From Comamonadaceae bacterium (GTDB lineage: Bacteria; Pseudomonadota; Gammaproteobacteria; Burkholderiales; Burkholderiaceae_C), in the NCBI GenBank assembly GCA_947478725.1, contig CANJWZ010000003.1, forward strand, positions 1 through 64,000: a stretch of 64,000 nt of DNA. The letters are read 5' to 3'. The notes beneath the pieces were generated by a model that was given only the letters and a program-made list of their open reading frames with translations, made no database searches and was not told where the DNA came from. Position numbers and translations under genes: made by a program. Below, one piece after another: positions 36,897-46,038 of this stretch; the first letter of the stretch is position 1, and each line of letters begins with the position of its first letter.

Positions 36897-37556
36897 ATGA
36901 TCGTAAACCCGAAGCTCGACTATATTTTTGTCGCCAGTCAAGAGGGCATCGCGCCTATTCTGGCAATGATGCAAAACCTCAAGTCCCAGGGACACCAGCA
37001 GTTCAAACTGATTTACTGCACACCAGATGCTGCCTCAACGCCCTTTCTTGATGAACTGACAGGCGCGGAATTCAGCCCCCACGTGACGCTGCACCACGAC
37101 CACAGCAACCCCGACCATGCCTTTGATTTTTGGCCGCTGTTTGAAACACCCACCCAGGCCCATGTGTACTGCTATGGCTCAAAGGATTTGAAGGATGCAG
37201 TGGCCGACATGACGGGGCACTGGCCAGCAGGGGCGGTTCATTTTGAAAATACTGGCGATGACATTGCCAGCCATGCGGCCAACACCGCGTTCAGCGTGCG
37301 TCTGAACAAGTCAGGCCGGGTCATTCCAGTCAGCGCCGAGCAGTCGATTCTTCAGGCACTGCGGGCCGCGGGTCTGCAGGTGACCAGCTCATGCGAAAGC
37401 GGCACCTGCGGCTCATGCCGCACCGGCTTTCTGGAGGGGGACGTCGAGCACCGCGACCTGGTGCTGGCAGACAACGAAAAAGCCAGCAACATCATGGTCT
37501 GCGTGTCACGCGCCCTGCCGGGTGCAGCGCTGCCAGAACTGGTGCTGGACTTGTGA
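36897..37556 (+). CDS. Phthalate dioxygenase reductase-like protein lacking the FMN domain
   Basis: A 219-residue protein. Residues ~1-120 resemble the NAD-binding domain of PDR/VanB reductases, and the C-terminus is a plant-type [2Fe-2S] ferredoxin (CESGTCGSCRTG and a fourth Cys at MVCVSRAL). The ~100-residue FMN domain that precedes these in PDR is absent, and only 105 bases separate this start from the divergent oxygenase, so it cannot be upstream. The usual GGIGITP and CGP nucleotide motifs read QEGIAPI and YGS. It probably works mainly as a ferredoxin; a separate reductase would be needed. The ATG has AGGAA upstream. Confidence 0.82.
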   Translation: MIVNPKLDYIFVASQEGIAPILAMMQNLKSQGHQQFKLIYCTPDAASTPFLDELTGAEFSPHVTLHHDHSNPDHAFDFWPLFETPTQAHVYCYGSKDLKDAVADMTGHWPAGAVHFENTGDDIASHAANTAFSVRLNKSGRVIPVSAEQSILQALRAAGLQVTSSCESGTCGSCRTGFLEGDVEHRDLVLADNEKASNIMVCVSRALPGAALPELVLDL

Positions 37557-38737
37557 TGCCGCCGCTGCGCATCGGCGTGGTAGGTATGGGCCGCGCTTTC
37601 ACCCTGATGCTGCCGACATTTGTGCACGACAGCCGCGTCAAGCTTGTTGCTGCCACTGACCCGATCAGCGCAGCGCGCCAACAGTTTGAAGCCGACTTCA
37701 ACGCGCCCGCTTACGACAGTGTTGAAGCCCTGTGCGCCGACCCTGCGGTTGAAGCGGTGTACGTGGCCTCGCCGCACCAGTTTCATGCAGACCATGTGTG
37801 CATGGCTGCCGCGCATGGCAAGCATGTGCTGGTTGAAAAACCGATGGCACTCACGCTGGCCGAATGCACCCGCATGATCGATGCATGCCAAAGCGCCAGC
37901 GTGCATCTGATCGTCGGCCATAGCCACAGCTTCAACACACCAGTCGGGCGCGCCAGAGAACTGATTGACAGCGGCGTTTATGGTGCTGTGCGCATGATCA
38001 CGGCGCTGAACTTCACGGATTTTTTATACCGGCCACGCAGGCCTGAAGAGCTGCTAACGGCCGCCGGAGGCGGCGTGATTCACAGCCAGGCTGCGCACCA
38101 GATCGATATCCTTCGGCTGCTCGGTGGCGGGCTGGTGCGAAGCGTGCGCGCCCACACCGGCGCCTGGGACGCAGCACGTCCGACAGAAGGCGCCTACAGC
38201 GCGCTGCTGGGCTTCGAAGGTGGTGCTTTCGCGACAGCGGTATACAGCGGCTATGGCCACTTTGACTCTGACGATTGGATGAACAGCGTGGGTGAACTGG
38301 GGCAACCCAAAAACCTGGATGACTACGGCAGCGCGCGCCAACGACTGGCCACCAGTCAGGACGAAACCGCGCTGAAAGCCGCACGCAATTACGGCGGCAG
38401 CGCCTACACACCCAGCGCGTCCCCACCCAGCAGCCTGGCGCACCAGCACTTCGGCCCCCTCATCATCAGTTGTGAAAAAGCCGACCTTCAACCGTCAGCG
38501 ACCGGCATCACCATTTATGCCGACTGTCAAAAATCGTTTCTTGCCCTGCCCGCACCGGTCATCCCACGCATCGAGGTCATTGACGAGCTGTTTGCTGCCG
38601 CCCGGCATGACCAACCGCCCGTGCACAGCGGCTCATGGGCACGCGCTACCACCGCCGTTGGCCTGGCCATGCTGGAATCCGCCAGAACGCAAACCGAACA
38701 GCAACCCGGCTACCAGGTCAAACCGGGACAGTCATGA
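37556..38737 (+). CDS. Gfo/Idh/MocA-family dehydrogenase, likely phthalate dihydrodiol dehydrogenase
   Basis: A 393-residue NAD(P)-dependent dehydrogenase. The Rossmann start RIGVVGMGRAF, the VASPHQFHADHV segment and the EKPMAL motif are those of the Gfo/Idh/MocA family. The cis-phthalate dihydrodiol dehydrogenases (Pht4/OphB) belong to this family and have similar length, and the neighbouring oxygenase and decarboxylase support that role. The ATG overlaps the reductase stop, and the stop overlaps the MarR start. Confidence 0.82.
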   Translation: MPPLRIGVVGMGRAFTLMLPTFVHDSRVKLVAATDPISAARQQFEADFNAPAYDSVEALCADPAVEAVYVASPHQFHADHVCMAAAHGKHVLVEKPMALTLAECTRMIDACQSASVHLIVGHSHSFNTPVGRARELIDSGVYGAVRMITALNFTDFLYRPRRPEELLTAAGGGVIHSQAAHQIDILRLLGGGLVRSVRAHTGAWDAARPTEGAYSALLGFEGGAFATAVYSGYGHFDSDDWMNSVGELGQPKNLDDYGSARQRLATSQDETALKAARNYGGSAYTPSASPPSSLAHQHFGPLIISCEKADLQPSATGITIYADCQKSFLALPAPVIPRIEVIDELFAAARHDQPPVHSGSWARATTAVGLAMLESARTQTEQQPGYQVKPGQS

Positions 38738-39201
38738 AACCCGACAGCCACAACATTCTTCATCACTGGCGCGAGGCGGTGCCCAATGACCGCATGGCTC
38801 ACCTGATACGTGACACCGAACGTGCCTTTCGCCGGGCGCTGCAGCTGCGACTGGCTGCGCATGGCGTACCGTTCGGGCATTGGGCTTTTTTACGCATTTT
38901 GTGGGAGGCCGACGGCTTGACCCAAAAAGAACTGAGCCAGCGCGCTGGCGTCATGGAGCCCACCACCTTCACCGCGATGAAAGCCATGGAGGCGCAGGGT
39001 TACATCACCCGAAACCAGATACCCACCAATAAGAAAAATGTCTACGTGCACTTGACCGATGCCGGACGCTTGCTGAAGAAAGAGCTGGTTCCCCTGGCCG
39101 AGGAAACCAATGAAATCAGCGTTAAAGGCCTGGCACCGAAAGAAATAGCGACAGCACGAAAAGTGCTGCTGGCCATGCTGGTCAACCTGTCTGAAGAATA
39201 A
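38734..39201 (+). CDS. MarR-family regulator
   Basis: A 155-residue winged-helix protein. The recognition region (residues ~60-100) reads LTQKELSQRAGVMEPTTFTA and MEAQGYITRNQIPTNKKNVY. It is the third gene of the plus-strand unit and overlaps the dehydrogenase stop by 4 bases (ATGA). It probably controls the palindrome at 36832 in response to phthalate or a product. Ligand unknown. Confidence 0.88.
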   Translation: MKPDSHNILHHWREAVPNDRMAHLIRDTERAFRRALQLRLAAHGVPFGHWAFLRILWEADGLTQKELSQRAGVMEPTTFTAMKAMEAQGYITRNQIPTNKKNVYVHLTDAGRLLKKELVPLAEETNEISVKGLAPKEIATARKVLLAMLVNLSEE

Positions 39202-39231
39202 AAGCGCTGCGACCGGGCAGCGCATCGCGCC

Positions 39232-39870
39232 TTAAATGAGCGTCACACCGGTCTTTGACTGCACAAATTCGCGCGTGACGCCTTCAGCCAGCTCAACCAG
39301 CTTCAAGCCTTCAGGTGTCACGTCCATCACCGCCAGGTCGGTGATGATGCGGTCGACCACACCCAAGCCTGTGAGCGGTAATGTGCAGTTAGGCAGAATT
39401 TTCATGTCTTCGGTGCCGTCTTTCTTCTTGGCGACGTGCTCCATCAAAATAATCACCCGCTTGACGCCTGCCACCAGGTCCATCGCACCGCCCATGCCTT
39501 TGACCATCTTGCCGGGAATCATCCAGTTGGCCAAATCACCTTTTTCGCTGATCTGCATCGCACCCAAAATGCTCAGATTGATCTTACCGGCGCGAATCAT
39601 GCCGAACGATTGGTCAGAGCCAAAAATCGCTGAGCCCTTGATGGTCGTCACAGTTTGCTTGCCTGCATTGATGAGGTCTGCATCCACCTTGTCGTCTGTT
39701 GGAAACGGGCCAATGCCCAGCATGCCGTTTTCAGATTGCAGCCACACTTCAATGTCGGGGCTGACATGGTTGGCCACCAGGGTCGGAATGCCAATGCCGA
39801 GGTTGACGTAAAAACCGTCCTGCAGTTCTTGGGCAGCACGCGCTGCCATTTGGTCTTGTGTCCAGGCCAT
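39232..39870 (-). CDS. scoB: 3-oxoacid CoA-transferase subunit B
   Basis: A 212-residue beta subunit of class I CoA-transferase. The catalytic Glu lies in [15 protein letters not shown], and the [14 protein letters not shown] start is typical. It moves CoA from succinyl-CoA to a 3-oxoacid such as acetoacetate or 3-oxoadipate. The ATG at 39870 is chosen; a TTG two codons earlier overlaps the alpha-subunit stop. scoB and pcaJ cannot be separated with certainty by sequence alone. Confidence 0.85.
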   Translation of the reverse strand: MAWTQDQMAARAAQELQDGFYVNLGIGIPTLVANHVSPDIEVWLQSENGMLGIGPFPTDDKVDADLINAGKQTVTTIKGSAIFGSDQSFGMIRAGKINLSILGAMQISEKGDLANWMIPGKMVKGMGGAMDLVAGVKRVIILMEHVAKKKDGTEDMKILPNCTLPLTGLGVVDRIITDLAVMDVTPEGLKLVELAEGVTREFVQSKTGVTLI

Positions 39871-39872
39871 GA

Positions 39873-40580
39873 TCAAACCCCTGCTTTCTCTGTGATGGTT
39901 CGTTTTTCAATGCGCTTTTCCGGGTTCGGATTGCACACGATGCGGTTCACGTAAATACCGGGCAAATGGATCTGGTCGGGATCCATCGCGCCAGTTTCCA
40001 CCACTTCTTCAACTTCAACGATGCAGATCTTGCCAGCCATCGCCACAGCCGGATTGAAGTTGCGCGCCGTCAGGCGAAACTGCAGATTGCCCGATTGATC
40101 CGCGCGCCAGGCTTTGACAAGCGACACGTCCGGCAACAGGGACCTTTCCATCACATAGGTTTCGCCGTCAAACTCGCGCAGCTCTTTGCCTTCGGCCACC
40201 AGCGTACCCACGCCGGTTTTGGTGAAGAACGCCGGAATGCCCGAGCCACCGGCGCGCAGCTTTTCAGCCAGTGTGCCTTGCGGCGTGAACTCCAGTTCGA
40301 GTTCACCTGCCAGGTATTGGCGTTCAAATTCCTTGTTTTCGCCCACATAGCTGGCAATCATTTTTTTGATCTGCCGGGTTTCCAGCAGCTTGCCGAGGCC
40401 AAAACCGTCGACCCCCGCATTGTTGGAAATCACCGTCAAATTTTTTACCCCGCTGTCCTTGAGCGCTTCAATCAGCGCCTCAGGAATACCGCACAGGCCG
40501 AAACCGCCAACGGCCAGTAATTGGTCGTCTTTCACGACGCCTTTGAGCGCTTGCGCGGCGGATTGAAAAAGTTTCTTCAC
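39873..40580 (-). CDS. scoA: 3-oxoacid CoA-transferase subunit A
   Basis: A 235-residue alpha subunit. It has the [17 protein letters not shown]oA-binding segment and the [15 protein letters not shown] and [16 protein letters not shown] stretches typical of succinyl-CoA:3-ketoacid CoA-transferase. The start is a GTG at 40580 with AAGGAGC five bases upstream. It forms an operon with the beta subunit (2-base gap). In this aromatic context a 3-oxoadipate role (PcaI) is possible, though the sequence style favours Sco. Confidence 0.88.
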   Translation of the reverse strand: MKKLFQSAAQALKGVVKDDQLLAVGGFGLCGIPEALIEALKDSGVKNLTVISNNAGVDGFGLGKLLETRQIKKMIASYVGENKEFERQYLAGELELEFTPQGTLAEKLRAGGSGIPAFFTKTGVGTLVAEGKELREFDGETYVMERSLLPDVSLVKAWRADQSGNLQFRLTARNFNPAVAMAGKICIVEVEEVVETGAMDPDQIHLPGIYVNRIVCNPNPEKRIEKRTITEKAGV

Positions 40581-40656
40581 AAGATGCTCCTTAACATGTC
40601 AATCAGTCAGTCAACACCATTTTATGTTGAATGCGCATCGGTATTGGATGGCCTGC

Positions 40657-41084
40657 TTACTCTACGGGAATGGCTTCAAACGCAACGGCAGGAGCGACTT
40701 GCAAGGATGTTTCGGCACATGGCAAGCGCGCCAAGGTACCGAGTTCAAAGCTTGATGGCGCAGCAAACATGCCCTGCAAAGTAGCGCGGACCATGGTTAA
40801 CCTCGGGTCTAGCGGCAACGCGTCGTCCGTGGTGTCGTTGATGCAAAAGAAGTCAATGCTGGCGTGCAGCAGCACTTCGGATATGCCCTCTGGTGTTACG
40901 CCGTTGTCAACGCACCGCGAACGTGGCCTTTGAGCTCATGTTGCTTGCCCAACGCCGTCAGCATGGCCACGGTGATCAGGCTGCGAGTTGTCAGGTCCAG
41001 ACTGTTGAACTCATTGGCGTGATTGAAATCTGGGCCCATCGGGTTTGAGCGTTCAGAGTGTTGCGCCTGTGTAGGCGATGTCAT
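40657..41084 (-). pseudogene. Broken 4-carboxymuconolactone decarboxylase gene (pcaC-like)
   Basis: Residues from the frame starting at 41084 read LDLTTRSLITVAMLTALGKQ and HELKGHVRGAL, the core of PcaC. Then one base is missing within GTTGACAACGGC (~40915-40925), giving a stop. Restoring one A gives ALNNGVTPEGISEVLLHASI in the next frame. After that the frame (ending at 40657) no longer resembles PcaC, so the 3' part is a different remnant joined on. The usual N-terminal part is also missing. Not functional. The rest of the 40581-41282 gap holds nothing I recognise. Confidence 0.75.
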
Positions 41085-41282
41085 GGCTGATGAAAATTCC
41101 TTTGGTGCTAAGGTGTCACGCTCAAACTGTGGTCCTCATGTTTGGATCAATACTGTCAATTGAAAATATATCCCCGATAGCATTAATCAATTAGCTCGTT
41201 TTTTGCATCCTTGGTTTTTGAACCGCAGCATTGAGGTTACGCTCGGGGACCACAACCGACCAGAGTTTTTCGGAATCACACC

Positions 41283-41894
41283 ATGACCAGCACAGCTACG
41301 TTCACCCGCCAGACCCGCTTTCCCCTCGCAGATCTTGCAAACTTGCCCGATGACCTTCGGGTAAAAATTCTTGAGGTTCAGGAAAAAGCTGGCTTTGTTC
41401 CAAATGTGTTTCTGGCTCTGGCCCGACGTCCCGCCGAATGGCGTGCGTTTTTCGCTTACCACGACGCGTTGATGCTGCCCGAAACTGTGGGCCGCACCAG
41501 TCATCTGACAAAAGGTGACCGCGAGATGATTGTGACCACCACCAGCGCGGCCAACAGCTGCCTGTACTGTGTGGTGGCGCACGGGGCCATTTTGCGGATT
41601 TATGAGAAAAAACCACTGGTGGCCGACCAGGTCGCCGTCAATTACAAAAAAGCCGACATCACGCCGCGTCAGCGCGCCATGCTGGACTTTGCAATGAAGG
41701 TCTGCCTGCAGTCCCACACGATTGAAGACGCTGACTTTGCTGCTCTGGCAGCGCACGGCTTCGACGATGAAGACGCCTGGGACATTGCAGCGATTACCGC
41801 CTTTTTTGGCTTGAGCAACCGCATGGCCAGCTTCAGCGGTATGCAGCCGAACCCGGAGTTTTACCTGATGGGGCGTGTGCCGAAGCAGAAATAG
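41283..41894 (+). CDS. AhpD-like peroxidase-related protein
   Basis: A 203-residue protein of the carboxymuconolactone decarboxylase/AhpD fold. The redox motif SCLYCVVAHGAI (Cys-x2-Cys-x3-His) is intact near residue 98. Members of this "peroxidase-related" group may reduce peroxides; the substrate is not known. The ATG lies at ACACC without a strong ribosome binding site. No obvious partner. Confidence 0.8.
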   Translation: MTSTATFTRQTRFPLADLANLPDDLRVKILEVQEKAGFVPNVFLALARRPAEWRAFFAYHDALMLPETVGRTSHLTKGDREMIVTTTSAANSCLYCVVAHGAILRIYEKKPLVADQVAVNYKKADITPRQRAMLDFAMKVCLQSHTIEDADFAALAAHGFDDEDAWDIAAITAFFGLSNRMASFSGMQPNPEFYLMGRVPKQK

Positions 41895-41980
41895 GCCACG
41901 CCTTGTCATGCACGCCGGGGTGGGTCAAACCAAGCTTGTTGCAAACCTCGTCATAGGTCTATCGCCATTTTTTCAAAAAT

Positions 41981-42403
41981 TCAGCTTGAAACGAGCTGTC
42001 TGAGCCAGTCTGGCAGGGTTTTGGCTTTTTGTGTGGGGAAGTCAATCCAGATCGCGGTGGCGCCACCTGCTGCGCAAACAATGCCGGGCTCGCGGGTCAG
42101 CGCCATCGTGCCCCAGGTTTCAAACGTGGTGCGGGCTGGGTCTGACGCATACATTTTGATCAGAACATCACCGGGGTACTGCAGCTGCTTGTAAAAATTA
42201 CAAAACGCATTGACGACGATAGGGCCTTCGCCAGCAGCGTCTGGCCCGCAGCCGATGCTGCTCATCCACTCGATGCGAACGGTCTCCAGGTAGCGAAAGT
42301 ACATGGCGTTGTTCAAATGGTTCATCGCGTCCATATCGCCCCAGCGAATGGGTACGACCATTTCGTAAACCAGTTTTTTGGATTCAGGAATTTCAATTTT
42401 CAT
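41981..42403 (-). CDS. Acyl-CoA thioesterase, 4-hydroxybenzoyl-CoA thioesterase family
   Basis: A 140-residue hotdog-fold protein. IRWGDMDAMNHLNNAMYFRY carries the Asp/Asn-His signature of the YbgC/4HBT group. The start chosen is the internal ATG of MKIEIPES; the longer frame adds 37 unlikely residues and overlaps the next gene. It is 20 bases downstream of the EamA gene, on the same strand. It hydrolyses an acyl- or aryl-CoA; which one is unknown. Confidence 0.85.
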   Translation of the reverse strand: MKIEIPESKKLVYEMVVPIRWGDMDAMNHLNNAMYFRYLETVRIEWMSSIGCGPDAAGEGPIVVNAFCNFYKQLQYPGDVLIKMYASDPARTTFETWGTMALTREPGIVCAAGGATAIWIDFPTQKAKTLPDWLRQLVSS

Positions 42404-42423
42404 ACACAGGCTTTCAACATCGA

Positions 42424-43314
42424 TCAACGGTGAGCACGTATGCTTGCCAGAATACCCGCTACAAACAGCAGACCCGCCGAAGCCTGCAAAAAGGTAGGCC
42501 ACAGACCATCCCAAACAAACGAGTAAAACAGCGCAAACAGCGTCTCACTCACGATCAGTTGGCCGCACAGACTGGCACTCAGGCGCTGGCTGGCAATGTT
42601 CCACAAAACGGTAGCGAGCCAGGCCGAACCAATGCCCGTTGCTATACAAATCAGAGCTGCTCGCCCAACATTTTCGTGGGCTAGCAGTACGTTTGCATCA
42701 CTCCCCGCGACCAACCACAAGCCCAAGGCCCCCAGACCTGTGGCCACGCCCAGCCAATTGGCCCATGTCGAGGCATGGATGTGTGGATGCTTTTTAAGCC
42801 AGGCAGCGTTCAGCAAGCCAAAGGCCGTCCAGCACAGCATGCAAGCCGCGGCATACCCCACACCGCGCCAAAAATCATCGCCAGACAGATTCAAGGTACC
42901 GGTGAGCGCCGACTGCACCATCAAGCCCAGCCCGAGCAGCGTCAACGCCAGCCCCGGCAGCAAGCCGACCCAGCGCAAGCCCGCTGGTTTGCCCAGCAGC
43001 ATCATCCAGACGGGAATGGTGCCAATGATCAGTGTGGGCACTTCGGTGCCCGCATCGCGAATGCTGAGCACCAGCAGCAGGTAATAAGCGCTAAATCCCA
43101 GCACACTCAGGCCCACAGCCCAAGCCGCCTGCCGCAGACTGGGCCAAGCTGACTGGCGAACCAGCAGCAGCAGGGCAAAAGACAAGGCGCCATAAGACAA
43201 AAACCGCCCCACCGTCAGATCAACAGACGACAAGCCCGGTGTCATGCGCGGCGCAATGAACACCAGACCCCAAAGCGCACCAGCAGCCAGCCCAGCAAGG
43301 ATTCCAGTCAACAT
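42424..43314 (-). CDS. EamA/DMT-family transporter (second)
   Basis: A 296-residue hydrophobic protein with two EamA-type halves (about ten membrane helices), starting LTGILAGLAAGALWGLVFI. An inner-membrane exporter or metabolite carrier of unknown substrate. It precedes the thioesterase by 20 bases, which suggests joint transcription. Confidence 0.85.
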   Translation of the reverse strand: MLTGILAGLAAGALWGLVFIAPRMTPGLSSVDLTVGRFLSYGALSFALLLLVRQSAWPSLRQAAWAVGLSVLGFSAYYLLLVLSIRDAGTEVPTLIIGTIPVWMMLLGKPAGLRWVGLLPGLALTLLGLGLMVQSALTGTLNLSGDDFWRGVGYAAACMLCWTAFGLLNAAWLKKHPHIHASTWANWLGVATGLGALGLWLVAGSDANVLLAHENVGRAALICIATGIGSAWLATVLWNIASQRLSASLCGQLIVSETLFALFYSFVWDGLWPTFLQASAGLLFVAGILASIRAHR

Positions 43315-43339
43315 GTCAAGTCACTGTCTTCACGACTTT

Positions 43340-43414
43340 TCAAGCAGGGGCCGCGGATCTGGCTTTGCCAGTCCGCAGATGCAGCGGCCACACGCAGTGG
43401 GCAAGCGTGGGGGC
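43340..43414 (-). repeat. GC-rich interspersed element (copy B)
   Basis: Read on the minus strand it begins GCCCCCACGCTTGCCCACTG, passes CGTGTGGCCGCTGC and CTGCGGACTGGC, and ends GATCCGCGGCCCCTGCTTGA. It matches the element at 21846-21943 except for a missing CCCCCCGAGGGGG block. It begins at the stop codon of the SDR and fills the gap to the EamA gene. Confidence 0.7.
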
Positions 43415-44196
43415 TATATCGCAAAACCGTCATCGGCCGCTATAACAGCGCCATTGACAAAATGACTCTGCGGGCTGGCCAGCATCACCAGCAAGGCGTC
43501 CAGGTCTTCAGGCTTGCCGATGCGTTTGCGCGGCAGCATTTGCACCAGTTTTTTGCCCTGTTCGGTTTCCCAGTGGTGGTGATTGAGCTCCGTGTCAATG
43601 TAGCCGGGGCAAATAGCGTTGACATTGATGCCGAATTTACCCCACTCCACCGCCATGGCCTTGGTCATCTGAATCACGGCAGCTTTGCTCATGCAGTACA
43701 CGCCAATTTGCGGCAGCACACGCAGCCCGGCCATCGAGGCAATGTTGATGATGCGCGCGCCGGCAAAGCCGCCAGGAGCGGTGCCGCGCGAGCGCGCAAG
43801 CATGCGCTTGCCGACTTCTTGCGCCACAAAAAACGCACCTTTGACATTGGTGTTGAAAATAAAATCGTAGTCGTCTACACCCACATCCTGCAATCGCTGG
43901 GTGGTGGTGACGCCTGAGTTATTGATCAGAATGTCAATCGGCCCGACTTCGGTTTCGGCATGTGCCACAGCAGATTTGATGCTGTCGTGATCCGTCACAT
44001 CCAGCTCAACCACATGCGCGGCGCCGCCTTCGGCCTCGATGTGAGCTCGCAGGTCTTTGAGCTTGTCCATGCGCCGACTGGCCAGGACCACAGCCGCACC
44101 AGCACGGCTCAAGGTTTTGGCAAATTGCGCGCCCAGCCCTCCAGAAGCGCCGGTGACCAGCGCAACGCGCCCTGAAAGATCGAGACTGTAAGCCAT
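43414..44196 (-). CDS. Short-chain dehydrogenase/reductase (second)
   Basis: A 260-residue SDR with TGASGGLG, NNSGVTTT and the catalytic YCMSKAA motif. The C-terminus ends NGAVIAADDGFAI. It is divergent from ETF-QO with 102 bases between, which carry an AGAACG/CGTTCT palindrome. Many SDRs in this setting act on 3-hydroxyacyl compounds; the substrate is unknown. Confidence 0.88.
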   Translation of the reverse strand: MAYSLDLSGRVALVTGASGGLGAQFAKTLSRAGAAVVLASRRMDKLKDLRAHIEAEGGAAHVVELDVTDHDSIKSAVAHAETEVGPIDILINNSGVTTTQRLQDVGVDDYDFIFNTNVKGAFFVAQEVGKRMLARSRGTAPGGFAGARIINIASMAGLRVLPQIGVYCMSKAAVIQMTKAMAVEWGKFGINVNAICPGYIDTELNHHHWETEQGKKLVQMLPRKRIGKPEDLDALLVMLASPQSHFVNGAVIAADDGFAI

Positions 44197-44224
44197 AGCA
44201 TCTCCTGAATTGATGTATCAAAAA

Positions 44225-44238
44225 GAACGACCGTTCTA
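44225..44238. promoter_or_regulatory. Palindrome AGAACG-AC-CGTTCT
   Basis: Perfect 6-base arms with a 2-base spacer, between the divergent SDR and ETF-QO genes. The AACGnnCGTT type is typical of TetR-family operators tied to fatty-acid and acyl-CoA genes. No tetR gene is adjacent, so a distant regulator is likely. Confidence 0.45.
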
Positions 44239-44298
44239 TTTTAATTTCACAGCATAAAATCATACGGTTGATTCAATTCATTATCAGTGAGTAAAAAG

Positions 44299-46005
44299 AT
44301 GACAAGCAGCGAAATTCTGGCTCAGTTTGGACCCCGTGAAGCGATGGAATACGACGTGGTTGTGGTCGGCGGCGGGCCTGGCGGTTTGGCCACCGCCATT
44401 CGCCTGAAGCAACTGGCTGCCGAAAAAGGCACTGACGTGTCGGTCGTCGTGCTTGAAAAAGGCTCGGAACCCGGCGCGCATATTTTGAGCGGTGCCATCA
44501 TGGACCCGCGCGCCTTAAATGAGCTGTTACCCAACTGGAAAGAGCTGGGCGCACCTTTGAACCAACCCGTCACCGGAGACGACGTGCAGTTTTTAAGCAC
44601 GACCGGCACCATCAACACCCCGCAGTTTTTAATTCCGAAATGCTTGCACAACGAAGGCAACTACGTCATCAGCCTGGGCAACCTGGTGCGCTGGCTGGGC
44701 CAGCAGGCCGAGGCACTGGGTGTTGAAATATTTCCTGGTTTTGCAGCGGCTGAAGTGCTCTACAACGACGACGCGTCCTCGAACGGCGGGGTGCCTTCGG
44801 TCAAAGGCATTGCCACCGGCAACCTGGGCGTCGGCAAAGACGGCGAACCTACAGATAACTTTCAGCTCGGCATGGAGCTGCACGCCAAGTACACGATTTT
44901 TGCTGAAGGTGCGCGCGGACACCTCGGTAAAAACCTGATCGCCAAGTACAAACTGGATGCAGGAAAAGACCCACAAACCTACGCACTCGGCATCAAGGAG
45001 TCCTGGGAGATCGACCCCGCCAAAGCCAAGCCCGGCCATGTGGTGCATTCCCTCGGCTGGCCGATGGATGCCAGCACCTACGGCGGCGGTTTTTTGTACC
45101 ACCTCGAAGGCAACAAGGTCACGCTGGGCTTCATCACTGGTCTGGAATACAGCAACCCCTGGCTCAGCCCGTTTGAGGAGATGCAGCGCTGGAAAACCCA
45201 CCCCGCCATTCGACAATATCTCGAAGGCGGCAAGCGCATCAGCTACGGTGCCAGAGCCATCACCTGCGGCGGCTTGAACAGCCTGCCCAAAACCATCTTC
45301 CCCGGCGGTGCGCTGGTGGGCTGCGATGCGGGCTTTTTAAACTTTGCCCGTATCAAGGGCAGCCATGCCGCTATCAAAACCGGCATGCTGGCCGCCGACG
45401 CAGCGTATGCCGCTGTCACAAGTGGCAGGCAGCACGATGAACTGACAGCCTACCCCGAGGCGTTTGAAAAAAGCTGGCTCAAGGAAGAGCTTGAAGCCTC
45501 ACGCAACACCAAGCAGTGGATGAAAAAAGGCTTGTATCTGAGCAGCATCATGAACGGCATTGAGCTGTGGTTGCTGCCCAAACTGGGGTTCAAGTCGCCA
45601 CCGTGGACGATCCATTCCACTGTGCCCGACAATGCCAAACTCAAGCCTGCCAAAGACTGCCCGCAAATCAGCTACCCCAAACCTGACGGCAAGATCACCT
45701 TTGACAAGCTGTCGAGCGTCTTCGTCAGCAACACCAACCACGAAGAACACCAGCCCGCGCACCTGACACTGAAGGACGCGAGTGTTCCGGTCAACATCAA
45801 CCTGGCTTTGTACGCCGGCCCAGAGGCCCGCTACTGCCCGGCCGGCGTGTACGAATACATCAAAAACGCTGACAACACAGACCGCCTGCAGATCAATGCC
45901 CAAAACTGCGTGCACTGCAAAACCTGCGACATCAAAGACCCGACACAAAACATTGTGTGGGTGACACCTGAAGGAGGCGGTGGGCCGAACTACGCCGGGA
46001 TGTGA
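44299..46005 (+). CDS. Electron-transfer flavoprotein-ubiquinone oxidoreductase
   Basis: A 568-residue membrane-associated flavoprotein that passes electrons from ETF (acyl-CoA dehydrogenation) to ubiquinone. The FAD motif VVVGGGPGGLATAIRLK is at the N-terminus, and the C-terminal 4Fe-4S cluster is in NCVHCKTCDIKDP with an upstream Cys in ARYCPAGVYE. The ATG at 44299 is preferred, with a GTG four codons earlier as an alternative. It would serve the acyl-CoA steps of the aromatic pathways. Confidence 0.93.
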   Translation: MTSSEILAQFGPREAMEYDVVVVGGGPGGLATAIRLKQLAAEKGTDVSVVVLEKGSEPGAHILSGAIMDPRALNELLPNWKELGAPLNQPVTGDDVQFLSTTGTINTPQFLIPKCLHNEGNYVISLGNLVRWLGQQAEALGVEIFPGFAAAEVLYNDDASSNGGVPSVKGIATGNLGVGKDGEPTDNFQLGMELHAKYTIFAEGARGHLGKNLIAKYKLDAGKDPQTYALGIKESWEIDPAKAKPGHVVHSLGWPMDASTYGGGFLYHLEGNKVTLGFITGLEYSNPWLSPFEEMQRWKTHPAIRQYLEGGKRISYGARAITCGGLNSLPKTIFPGGALVGCDAGFLNFARIKGSHAAIKTGMLAADAAYAAVTSGRQHDELTAYPEAFEKSWLKEELEASRNTKQWMKKGLYLSSIMNGIELWLLPKLGFKSPPWTIHSTVPDNAKLKPAKDCPQISYPKPDGKITFDKLSSVFVSNTNHEEHQPAHLTLKDASVPVNINLALYAGPEARYCPAGVYEYIKNADNTDRLQINAQNCVHCKTCDIKDPTQNIVWVTPEGGGGPNYAGM

Positions 46006-46038
46006 CTTTTCAAGCCAAGAAAGATTGAGGGAAAAACC

